DNA of 64,000 nt from Takakia lepidozioides (Eukaryota > Streptophyta > Takakiopsida > Takakiales > Takakiaceae). Location of the stretch: positions 86,160,756-86,224,755 of the forward strand of contig CM060731.1 in NCBI GenBank assembly GCA_030704615.1. Reading direction: 5' to 3'. Each line of letters begins with the position of its first letter. The first letter of the stretch is position 1. The notes under the pieces were generated by a model. That model saw only the letters and a program-made list of their open reading frames with translations, was not told the origin of the DNA and did not search any database. This document shows positions 33,916-44,472 of the stretch, piece after piece. The translations under genes were made by a program, and so were the position numbers.

Positions 33916-36900
33916 TTATGGGCTTGTATCTCGCTGTAGAAGTGTGTTGACTTCGTTGAAACTCATAGTGGCTTGGTGAATGAAGAAGTCGCGCTTTGGA
34001 TCACAAACCATCCTTCTCAAGAAGACGAAGTAAAGGTGTTTGCACGGTATGAACTTCCCTCTCTTTCCCAAACTACTTGAAAGCATACCAACAAAATCTG
34101 GACATGTACAATTGGGAAAATTGGAAACAGTGATTTCGTACTTCCTGTCCTGCAGCGCAGATGCGGATGAGATCATGGTGAAGACCCGACCATAACCTGG
34201 ATCAGGCACTTCCATTGTTCCCGCAACACGAGCGTGAAGCATTCTGGCGGACTCAATTTTGCCGTAGTGTTCTGCGGTTGGAGGGAATCGTCGAACAAGC
34301 TTCCCGTTCCGTCTGGTTGGCCACAAGTGAGCGTCAGGCGGAGGTACCCTTGAACCGCTTCCACTTGAAGCACCTTCACGTGCAATGGAATGTCTGGCTA
34401 GGGAGAAACCCGCCTCTTCCAGCATTGCAATCTCTCGGTGAGTGAGACCTGTGCCCATCTTCACAGGCCACACGGTTGGTGGAGTAGGCTTCCTTACCAC
34501 GGAAGGCCTCACTGTACCATGCACACATCTCCCACAATCGTCAGCGCAGAACCAGAACTTGTGGTTCTTTGCCTCGCCTTGTCCGTAAGGGAGAAACAAA
34601 CCCGTGAATGTAGGAGCTGCAGTGCGTTCTTTCCCTCTGGAGATTAATGATGTACATTTTTCATGATTGGTGGCCCTGATCGCCGCGCATTTCACACGAG
34701 ATCCAGCACTTGTGCATTCTATATGCCAAACCTCGTCCAAGCCCATGGACTCGATTATATGCGGCACCACGTTCTGGTCTTCAACCATTGCAGTGACAAT
34801 GCTTGATGCAGGGGTCCGGTCTGGGCCAGAGTAGCCCTCACCTGTGGATGTTCCGCAATTCCATCTCTGATCCAAGGGAACACGTGGCGTCGAGAAGTTC
34901 ACCCTGTCCGGCCTATGGGAATCTGCATCCGATCCGGGAGGGGTGTCCAATTTCCGTTTGCAAGACCCGAATCTCTCTTCGCCTTCCAGATGGGGAACTC
35001 TTCCCACGAGAGGGGTGCCATCTGCACATATGCTCACTGCCCGCGCTATTTTGCTGGGATCCCCTGATCTTCAGCTGCCCGCAACATCAACTCGCTCCTG
35101 TCCGGACCTTTGCCACCAAGGCCACCCCTCAAGAATGACCTATATCTGGTTTGCTGCTGCAGAGCACGAATGAGGTCATCGGCCGTCGCCGCATACAAAT
35201 CTCTCCTTTTTTGCCGGATTGCTGCAACCAGGCATTGTGCACTGTCTCTGCAAGATTGCAAGAAGGCATGTCCGCCATCTCCTCAATGGACATATGCTGC
35301 AAGGAAAAAAAACAGAAATCCGATATTAGGATTGGACCCTGAAAGATATATCCGAAGCACCCAAACGAAGGTGAATACAAACCACTCACCGTTGTCATGG
35401 CCGCTCCCCACTGTCGGTAACGGAAGTGCCAAAATGCGAACCAGTCTTGCAGTGCCCTCATGCTGTCCTCCGATGCCGCTCCAGATGAGTACCACCAGGC
35501 ACGAATTGTCTGGAACAATGTATTTGCTTCCCCCATAGTTTTGGCGTCCTTGTACTGGTTGCACAGTTGGCGATGCATAGTCTGCATATCTGGCTTGATG
35601 TATGTCTTTGTGTGTTTGTCCAGGGATTGTGTCCAATGGAAAAGACATGTACGTTCTCTTCCAGGCATTGGCACTTTTGGGTCTCCCGTCCCGAACACAA
35701 TGCGGACAGCGTTGAAGTTAGCTTGAGCACTATCGCCCATGAAACCAACGAAATTGGGAGATGGGAGACCATTGGAGGCCATAACTCGAATGAGAGCTTC
35801 CCACATGAGCTGTTGTGAATCTGTGTCCTCTGACTGCATGTCACACACTGCAATTGTCATGACCCGCTGGTACACAGGGTCGTAAACATGACATGCCATT
35901 GTGGTCCAGTCTTTAACCCTCTTGACATGATCGAACATAAGGAAGCAGTTGCCAAGATCACCACCCTTCTGCATACGTTTAACCAGGCTGACCCCGCTGC
36001 CCTCACCTTTTGTGGACATTTTGAACAAGAACACTTTCCTGGCTCCTTGTCCCGGGAAAACGCTGTCTTGGATGTAGTCATACATGCTCATTTTCTTCAA
36101 ATCCATAATATTGTCCATATAACCTCGGCTCCCAGAGCCCATTCTTAAAGCGTTCACCTGATTCCTAATGTTTGGAGAAGTCAAAGTTGAGAAATGGTCC
36201 ATAACAGTGTCCAAAGCCGATCCCTCCAGTATTCCTCCAACCGAATTTGATGCACACAGAATACGGCTTTCCAGAAAGGACTTGCTCGCCCCCATGGCAA
36301 TTGCAGATGTGGTTCCAGTTGGATTGGTATCCAACTCTTGCCTTATCAGACGCGAGACTGTGTCAACGCTCTCCCTATAATCCCCCTTGGACACAGGGTG
36401 GTTGTGAAAACCGAAATGGACACAGGCTCTAGTCAGGGTTTTGAATCGATGCACCACATAATACATTCTGGCGCCACACAAAGCAAGGCAGCAAGGTGGT
36501 ACCCTACAGAACTTGCACACAAAAGTGTTACTGTATGGTGGTGTCACCCCAGGCTTGAATGGATTCTCACTGACACCATCCCATTCGCTTTGGTTTTGCA
36601 CACCTGACAATGCGAAGTGTCTGCATTTCATGTTCTCGCATTTCAGGTGCCCATTACAGACTGTTCGCCTGAATATGAGTTTGTCGTTGTTGTGAATATT
36701 GGAGGTTTTTGTGCGGCACCAAGGGTGCCCATCGTGCTTTTTGTCCATTCCTTCCAGGAGACTAGAAATGCCCCCCAAGCGACCAGGAGGAGGCAGCTCG
36801 AAAACAGTATTACCATCAAAAGATTCCGGCAAGAATGCCACCCTCTGAATATTGAAAGTGCTCCAGTCTATCCCCCTCAACTCACTCTTGAATCCTGCCA

Positions 36901-37417
36901 TCCCTCCCATGGCTTTCAGTTTAGGAATGACACTGGTGATCTCCTCCACATCTGCTTCTACAGGTGGACATGGCTGATCCACGGGCGGTATTGCACATGT
37001 GTCATCGGAGGATGAGTCCGAAAGCTCAACTACAGTGTTAACGGTACTCGTCTCCTTCTTGACAACCACGGGTGTTTTCTCCTGGGCCACTGATGCTGCC
37101 GTGCCAGGAGTAACGAAAGATCCTGCAGACTGTCTCAGAGGGGCACTGAGCACCCTGTATCTGCCTGGAGGCACTCTCCATTGTGTGGCTGGTGCAGTAT
37201 GCGAAGGTTTCTGGAACACGTACTTGAGCAGTTTTCCATTGGCATCGTACACTTCCCTTTGAAGGAATAGAGTTCCATTTTCCAACCGAAACTGCGTTGC
37301 GAGGACGTGTTCATGCACCAGCGCAAAACCATCATCTTCCACCTCGTAAGAAAATGGCACAGGGTGGTCCTCACTGAAGAAGTCCGCGTCAAGGGAGCCC
37401 ATGGCTTGGGAGGCCAT
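33916..37417 (-). CDS. MULE transposase with WRKY-GCM1-like finger, DDE core and SWIM finger
   Basis: The first ATG in the minus-strand frame is at 37417; the frame is open upstream to a GTG at 37507. Exon 1 (to 35390) has an acidic N-terminus, a zinc finger (DGHPWC, CKFCRVPPCC, RACVHFGFHNHPV), catalytic regions LMFDHVKRV (about 35930) and GFMGDSAQANF (about 35735), and CLFHW. A 93-bp intron (35389-35297) is followed by NLAETVHNAW with the third acidic residue, a Cys-rich accessory domain, and a SWIM finger (CTC...CKH, about 34020-34115). Two frame breaks, at an A run at 35205-35210 and one at 35049-35052, would each be fixed by one more A and restore alignment to the other copy. It may be intact in the organism. 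Expected role: cutting and joining the element ends in the nucleus. Transcribed away from the methyltransferase-like gene. Confidence 0.85.
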
Positions 37418-38075
37418 ATGTCGATGTTGCTTCAGAAAGTAGAGTTCACAGTCCGACGGTGCTTGTGAATGCAAATTGTGTGGGAGCGGAGTTTTTGGCG
37501 TCCTCACAGAGAATTGCAGGTATCGCTCCGGCTTGCAGATCTCCTAACGCGGGTTTCCACTTTTGTGAAATGTCTCCCCATGCAAACCAAGCGCATGGTC
37601 ACAGAGTGCCCAAATACGGAGTCCTTAATGTCAGCCCTAATCCTAGAATCCAACTGTTTTTTCACAAGTGCCCCACCAGTGCATTCGTTGACAGATTGAC
37701 TGACAGAGCCGCCGTTTGGTTGTCATGTCAGAGAGCCCAGAAGAGATGCCCATTTCCATTTAATTTTAACGGCACCTGCACCGCTGTACAACTGTACATA
37801 CTTGACATTCCTCTGGAACATGCCAGAATAATGAACTTTTTCAGATGGGAGGTGATTAGACCCCAACGGTTTTTGAATGGATGAGGATCCAATGATCTCC
37901 GCCGATATTTCATAACGATTAGATGGACACGTGTTTGCCATGCATGTGGAATGAGTCAGTGGCGCACTGAACGTTGCAAGCAAACATCTTGGCGTTGAAG
38001 GCCTTGCGATGAACCTCCCATAGTCCTCTTTTTTCCCTCTTCTCGTTATTGTCTTTGCAACCCTGGATTCTGCAG
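37418..38075. promoter_or_regulatory. Shared divergent promoter region of the MULE
   Basis: The 658 bp between the two divergently oriented genes must hold both promoters and probably an untranslated first exon of the plus-strand gene, because exon 2 there begins after a good acceptor (GGATTCTGCAG at 38075). I see no convincing TATA box. The assignment rests on gene orientation only. Confidence 0.5.
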
Positions 38076-41000
38076 AGACGGTGACCCCATTCCGAGGGAG
38101 AAGCAAGCGTCGAAGAACACTTTATTTCACATCAAAGAAGCAAAGGGCACGCGCTAAGGAGAGGATGAGGAAGGCGAGACGGGAACTTAGAATGGGAGAA
38201 GAAACATCCGGCGTAGAGGAAGACGAAGGGCAAAACAGGATTCTGCAACCGCAGTGTGGAGAGGAAGGTCTTGAAGTGATCCCGGAGGCGACCGATGAGC
38301 AACCTCCAATAGAAGGGGGGGAGGACGAGGAAGTGAGCTGGGCTCGGGAGGAAGCACTGCGAGTAGAGAAACAGGTCTTCAAAGAGCAGGGAGAACAAAC
38401 GGACGCGGAAACGATGCCGTCTGCCCTTGTTTCGCACCATCGGGACCTCCTTGGAAGCATGCTACCTCCAGACGAAATGGAAAGATTGAATGCGTCAGGA
38501 GCATCATCAAGTGCAAAGAAGAAACCGGAGGTGGCTATGAACTCTCTTTCTCTCTCTCTGATTCTTTCTGGTTCTTGCTAAGCATTGAGGTCGACATCAA
38601 CCTTGCGTCAACGCAAGGTTGAAGTCGACCTCCCAAGTGTATATATTGGGCATCAAAACAGTGCAGATGCTGCTCTACAATCAAGCTAGACAGACATGGA
38701 TGCTTGCGACGCATCATCAAGTTCGAAGAAGAAGAAGAGACAGCAATCTCCTTTTCCTGTAGCTTTTGTGTTTGTTCAACACCGATCCGAGAGCTCGCAA
38801 TCAACCTTGCGTCAACGCAAGGTTGATGCCTACCTCCATGGTGTATGATAGAACTTCTAGTGAAATGAACAGATGCCGCACATGAATCAACATTGCGTTG
38901 ACGCAAGGCTGGTTTTGATGATTTTTTTGTTCAATGGAGGCGTCCGATCTCTCATATCCTGAAATGTAAGGTAGGGAAAGTTGATTAGTTGAAGCTCCCA
39001 AAAGAACCCTGCGTCAACGCAAAGCATTTTTTTGCTTGAAAAGTCTTTCCTGTATGCTTTTCAGTCTAAACTACATCCCCATCAATCAACCTTGCGTCAA
39101 AGCAATGTTGATCCATGGGTGCTCAATCTGTCACTCACAGATAATTCATTCTGTGCAGAGGAAAAGAAAAAGGAAATCCGAGGGGGAAGATTTGGCCGCG
39201 TCAGAAGGTGAAGGTGAGGAAGATGCATTGGAGGGAAACTATGAAGACAAGGCCGAGGAGATAATTGGTGGGCAAAAAGTGAACTCGTCGAAGGTGATTC
39301 TGTCGATGGAGGTTCCGGGCGGAAACCTGGTCATTCCGCTGTGCAGGATGATCTCCATGCCCGCTGTTCGACCGGCTTTGAGGAATGATATAACGAAGTT
39401 GAAGAACGACTTTGTTCACGGCTATGTCAAGGGATCAGCAGTGTTCTACGTATCCACTATGAACACGAAAGGAGAGGAGTGTCTTGTAACAGAGGACATT
39501 GAGCAAGGTTGGGATGCATGCTGGCGGGATGTAAACAGGGAGTTCGAGTTCAAGCTGTCCAAAAAGGCCTCCACAAAAGCATTCATGGGAAAGATGTTTT
39601 TTGTCTGGGATGGGAACCACAGACTGCTTGCCTGGATGGATTACATTTCAAGCTTGCACTCGGACGACATCGAATGGCACTGGAGCGTGGTTTCCATGGT
39701 TCTCGATCACAAAGGACGTGTCACGCAGCTCTTGACAGCCATGCACGACATAAACAAGTAAGTTTCCAACTTTGTGTCTGTTACTTGTTTCGACAATTTG
39801 AAATCATCTTATGAGTTGAAGGTTTTTCCAGGTCCAATGAAACATCACATGTGACGACCAATCTGTGCCACACTCTATTCCGCATCCAGAAGGTAGGGCT
39901 GATGCCACTGGAGTCATTCACGAACGTGCTCAGTCCTCAGCAGATGAAGAGGTGTGCTGAGAAGAAGACAAGCACATGGTACAACTTGACAAGGGAGGCT
40001 TTTCTTGAGTACATGTACACTGTAAGTTTTTTGACACCTTTTGCCTGTTAATACTGCAAATTTTGTGATGAAATTGCAGTATTTGATTCTTTTTACCTGT
40101 TATGTATGCAGCAAGAAATAGCAGAAACTGGATTGAAGGCGAAAGCAGAGTACTATGATTCCCACACAGAAGAGCAGCGGTTGCAACTGGGCTTGAGGAC
40201 ATGATGAAGTTCGAGATGAAAAATCAAAGGAAGAACCTCATGAGTGCATTCGACAAACAGATCCGGATAGCAGACCCAGGTCTTGGCACGGAATTTCTGG
40301 AACAGGTGAAAGCACACTATGATAAGTATGGCTCCAAGCCAAAAATGACTCAAGAGAAACTACATCGCCTTTCCATTTCAATGGTGGACAATGCAACCAA
40401 AATCAGGTGGTTGGAGATATGGAATTCGGATCCTCTTGTGAGAGACACGAACATGTTCCCAACTCCAGAGAGGGACCCGAAGACACAAGCAATAAGAGTT
40501 GTTAGCGACCACACATTCGACCAGTGGCTACACAAAGCCACATTCTGGAGCCAGGTAAGGTTTGAACCAAACCATTTTCAGACATTTTTGATGCTCCGTA
40601 ACCTCTCGAAAATTCTTACGAGCTTTCTTGTTGCAGTTAGAAAAACGTGCAGTGGCTGCACTTGCTGAGTCGATGGCAGACTACAAAATCCAGATGGCTT
40701 GCCCCCGGATCACACTGGAGGCCTATATCAGGAATGGAAGCTCGCTGTCTGGAACAACTGCTTCTTCAGGGAGTTTGAGAAAGAGAAAGGAATCTCCAGG
40801 TCTTACGAATTCAAAAACCAGTACAACAGCGAGCAAGCAATGAAGCGAGTGTTGTACAGGTGTGACCTCCTTGAATCAAAATTGGTGCTTGAAGGGCATG
40901 TTTCTGCAATCTTGTGTCGTTCTTTCCATAAGGAATTGCGAATTTGCAGTGCTTTGCGAGATCTCTGAGGGCTCTGCATGTGCAGTCGAGCAACATTGCG

Positions 41001-43789
41001 TTAACGCAATGTTGTTTCCCATTGTCTTGGTTTCACTTACCTATACCTGGGTATCCCATAATGCCGTTTTTCTGAATGTGAAAGGGATAAACTGACTGGA
41101 AAATCAGCCTTGCGTCAACGCAAGGTTGATGAAGTGTCAGGCTATGTAGCTTTTCCTGTGGTTTTGGGCAGTTCAAATCCAGTTCCAATGCTGCCAAGAT
41201 GAACATAAGTCTCTTTTGAGTCGGTTTGAAATGCTATTTTCAACTTTAACTGTACCAACAAACAGACTTGCGTTGACGCAAGGTTGTTTGGCGGTATGGA
41301 TTGCTGGAAATTTCCCGCAGCCATCCACCTATTTCAATACAATTGTAGGAAACTTATGATTATCAGATACCATTGACATGTGTTTCAACACTCTCAACCC
41401 TAAAACAACCTTGCGTTGAAGCAATGTTGAATTGCGCTTCTCATTCGTTGTCTCTATCAATACAACATTATCATTTGGTGTTCCCCATTTCTGCTAGAAT
41501 GAACATTGCGTCAACGCAAGGTTAATTCGGGATTTCAAAAGTAGAATTCTCAGTGTTGCATTCCTGCATTTCAATATCTTTTTCCGGATGTGTGTTCTCT
41601 TTTGTTTTCTGATCGAATGACTGTCTGGGTTTTTTGTATGTGATTCAGGTATATGTATCATATCCTCATACCGGGAAAGTACCTTAGCGATGACCCAGAC
41701 TTCATCTATTCATGGGCTGACCCCTCCAATGACAAGACAATGTACACGGCTGGTATTGCCAAAGACTGGAGCAGGGCGCACTTCCGAGACTGTGGATGGT
41801 ACCTCGACCTGCCAAAACAGGACACCCCATTCGATGAAGTTGTTTTGAGAAACCTGAACGACAATGCCGCAGCGATTGCCCCATTGGCTGAGAAAGACAT
41901 CCAGGACAGAATCATTTCGGCTCTGGCTGCAAAAGAGCCCGAGAAAACTGCTACTCCAAAACGAAAGGGGAAGGTTGTCGGGGATCCGAAGGGGAAGGGG
42001 AAAAGTGCAGCTCCGCAAGGACAGGGACCGTCAGAGGTTCCTGAAAGACAGCCTTCTCCCGCAAGGAGGGATAGGAGAACTTCAAAGTCCAGGGAGCAAG
42101 TTTTCGAGGCGAGAGAACATCCCTCCAGGGTTTTGGGCCAGTTCAATCGTAAGGTGTTGAATGAAAGTTTTCTTTCAATGATGGAGTCGAGGAAGTCCAC
42201 ATTCAAAGGGGTGCCCTCGAAATCGTGGGACATGCTTGTTTCGTTCCTCACTCAGGTGAAAACTTATGTCTAAACTGTTGTATGAATAATTGTGTTTGGC
42301 AGCTTGTTGTGGCTTGTCCAGGGGATTGATCTCCTGTTAGATTTGGATTGGGCTTCTTACACTGTCTCATGTTTTTGGCTGTAGGTCACAAAAAGTCCGG
42401 AATGGGTGAATGGAGTTCAACAAGCATACGCGACTGACCTTGTGGTGCTGGACATTCCTGACGGTCTTCCTGTCCCTGATGTGTTTCCTTCCAATTCGAC
42501 CCCGACTTGGAACAAATCAGATTCTCGTTACTGGCAGTGGGCTTTCTCGTTCAGCAACAAGTTCCTTTCGGACTCGGGGGCTCTTCTTCTCATGCAGTCA
42601 AAGGACATGTCGGCTCGAAGAACTCTTTTCAGCTACATGAAAGCTTCCGGGTTTCGTGTCATCAAAACTTGGACATGCATCAATACTCTGCCTCTTACGA
42701 AGGGCGAGTTCCCGGGGCAGAAAGTGAGTTGGTTCCTTTCAATTGATGTTTCGTGGTTTTCCGGTAAATCAAAATGGTGGGTTATGTCTTCTGTCTCATT
42801 CTGTCTTCGTGATTAATGACAGACACGAGTGTTCGAAGCTTTGTGCCTGGTGAGGCGGACGGACACTCTTCCTGCTGGTGTTGCTGAGTTTCAGTTGAGG
42901 GACCTTGCAGCTCACATTGACCCCACCTGCGAGCCTGTGGAGGATGATGTTATCTACAATTACGTCGACTCGGGTCGGACTATGAAAAGGTCGAATGGTG
43001 TCCCTTGGAGAGGTGCACGGGAGAAATCTCCAGCTTTCATGCAGACTTTGGTGGAGACATGCAGCCGTCATGGTGGACGAGTGGTTGACTTGTCTATGGG
43101 CACAGGTGGGGCCCTTCACATTGTGTTTGACATATGGGCAGTGACCTTAGGGAAACCCTGTTTTTATTTCTCGTTCTTCTTGGATTTGCAGGAGCATGTT
43201 TTCATGCTTGCAAGAGCGCCGGAAGGCACTTCTTCGGCATGGAAGCTGATACGGAGCTCTTCTCAAGCGAGCTTCGTCAGCTTGAGTCGGGCACTACTTC
43301 TGCCCCATCCACAGAGGGACTTCTAGAGGAGCCCGAAGCGCCTGACGAGGATCTGGACGTGGACTCCGATTTTGAGTGTGAGTAAGTTCTTGTGTAGTCG
43401 TGCAAAATATGTTGCATTTCCTTGTGTCGTTCCCATTCGAGAAATAGTGGCTTTCGTTGTCTATATCTGGATGTTAACATCTACCACCATTCCTCTTCTT
43501 GCTTTGCAGAGTTCAGCACCAGTCATCGAATCAACAGACGCCTTTCGGTTTCCAAGGATACTACATGTCCCCGAGCCCCCCTAGATCCAACCGCTTGCCG
43601 GTTTACGCGGAAGCTTGCGCACGGGTATTATCCGAACAAACACTGTACTCGCATCTCCATGAAGGTCGAGGAAAAAAAAACCGTCATGGATGTGCTGCTG
43701 TATTCATAGATGATATTGCTGTACACTCTGGAAGTGGTTCCTCTGAAACCTCCAATATTTCTTTAGGTTCAAGTACCGAGGCTCAATAA
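38076..43789 (+). CDS. ParB/Srx-like and beta-class methyltransferase-like protein of the MULE
   Basis: Ten coding exons are visible: 38076-38530, 39159-39757, 39832-40021, 40112-40554, 40637-40859, 41649-42255, 42385-42723, 42823-43105, 43192-43381 and 43510-43789. All GT-AG phases agree if one base is added near 40195 and one in the C run 40702-40706. The product is about 1200 residues. A basic N-terminus (SKRRRTLYFTSKKQRARAK) is followed by an acidic stretch, then a region ending FFVWDGNHRLLAWMDYI, which resembles ParB/sulfiredoxin folds (about 39320-39650). The C-terminal part has methyltransferase motifs in permuted order: DLVVLDIPDG at the motif IV site (42436-42465), then VVDLSMGTGACFHACKSAGRHFFGME (motif I region, joined across an intron). 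ParB-methyltransferase fusions are known from bacteria and phages. DPPY is replaced by DIPD, so catalysis is uncertain while SAM binding is plausible. AATAAA overlaps the stop. Confidence 0.8.
38598..39110. repeat. Five palindromes in the first visible intron (CAACCTTGCGT arms)
   Basis: Copies lie at 38598-38621, 38802-38825, 38888-38911, 39006-39023 (partial) and 39087-39110. Each has arms CAACCTTGCGT and complement around CA or TG. The first copy is further bounded by GTCGAC on both sides. They lie wholly within the intron 38531-39158. Confidence 0.9.
40991..41524. repeat. Five palindromes in the sixth visible intron
   Basis: Copies of the same 24-bp palindrome lie at 40991-41014, 41105-41128, 41263-41286, 41406-41429 and 41501-41524, inside the intron 40860-41648. 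Centres are TA, CA or TG. No copy falls in an exon. Confidence 0.9.
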
Positions 43790-44154
43790 ATTGTATTTTG
43801 GTTTTGCTTCCATCTCCAAACTGTTTTTCAAGTTCTTTGCGCGTTCCCGTAAGTACAGTTGGGGATTGCCTAAAATAGGTCTTCGGATTGCGGAATTGAA
43901 AAATGATTGTGTGTTGGAATGAATGTATTGCTTTGCCCAAAAAATATGTTTGCTTTTAATATTCAGTTCTCTAGTGGACGATCTCCTCATTCCAAAGTCA
44001 TGACCTCAATCATAATTCATCCGCAAACCTGCCATTGTTCTCGGCCACAAAGAATATTCATGTGGGGGCCTTGAAGAGGGATAAAAAATTAGGACATAGG
44101 CGACAGCTGATCCACGGTAATAGGGGGGGTAAGCACGGAATTACGGCCTGAACA

Positions 44155-44226
44155 CGTGGAAGCTTGCTGACGTGGCGTGAGCCTAGCCAGGCTCACAGGC
44201 TCACAGGCTCACGCGCAAGCATTCCC
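44155..44226. repeat. Right terminal and subterminal region of the MULE
   Basis: Contains GCTGACGTGGCGTGAGCCT (as at the left end), three tandem CAGGCTCA words and the terminal GGCTCACGCGCAAGC, the inverted partner of the left end GCTACCGCGTGAGCC. Confidence 0.75.
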
Positions 44227-44470
44227 CTCTCACAGCTATCATCACCAACAAACGTAAGCTTGAATATAACCCTACAACAATACTCTAGTCGCCCCCGGGG
44301 GGAACCCCCCCCCTCCCTCTCCTCCCCTCCCCCCCTGCCGCCCGCAACCATACCTCACCGGCACATAACGCATTCACACCTCTGGTTACTCGGTGTCCAA
44401 CCAGGACACCTGTTTTATTATAGGGCCCACCCCCAACAGGGGGCAGTATCCGAAAGGTGAAGTGGCTCTT
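44227..44470 (+). pseudogene. LINE ORF2 end and 3' untranslated region, right of the MULE
   Basis: After the right target duplication the LINE frame resumes as AIITNKRKLEYNP and stops at 44286-44288. The NKRKLE stretch is typical of the last residues of plant LINE ORF2 proteins. A C/G-rich 3' region follows. The exact LINE 3' end was not identified, because the CACTA sequence begins shortly after. Confidence 0.7.
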
Positions 44471-44472
44471 AG

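Larger units (their letters stand above)
33260..44226. mobile_element. Nearly complete two-gene MULE (10.97 kb) encoding a transposase and a methyltransferase-like protein
   Basis: The element is flanked by a 9-10-bp direct repeat and sits inside a LINE reading frame that is restored when the element and one repeat copy are removed. Its ends share GCTNNCGCGTGAGCC in inverted orientation about 8 bp from each terminus, and GCTGACGTGGCGTGAGCCT lies in direct orientation near both ends (about 33365 and 44165). Inside are a minus-strand transposase (37417-33916), a divergent plus-strand methyltransferase-like gene (38076-43789), and two sets of palindromes. Terminal inverted repeats are short and imperfect, as in non-TIR MULEs. 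Four single-base frame breaks are the only visible damage in the two genes. Confidence 0.9.

Noticed and set aside
35199-35212. Programmed -1 frameshift at the A run in the transposase.
   Set aside because: The heptamer in frame is CAAAAAA, not the X-XXY-YYZ form needed, and a second break of the same polarity lies 150 bp on. A missing base is simpler.
38076-43789. Bacterial contamination as the source of the methyltransferase-like gene.
   Set aside because: It has phase-consistent GT-AG introns, lies within a target-duplicated plant MULE, and has decayed relatives elsewhere in the window.
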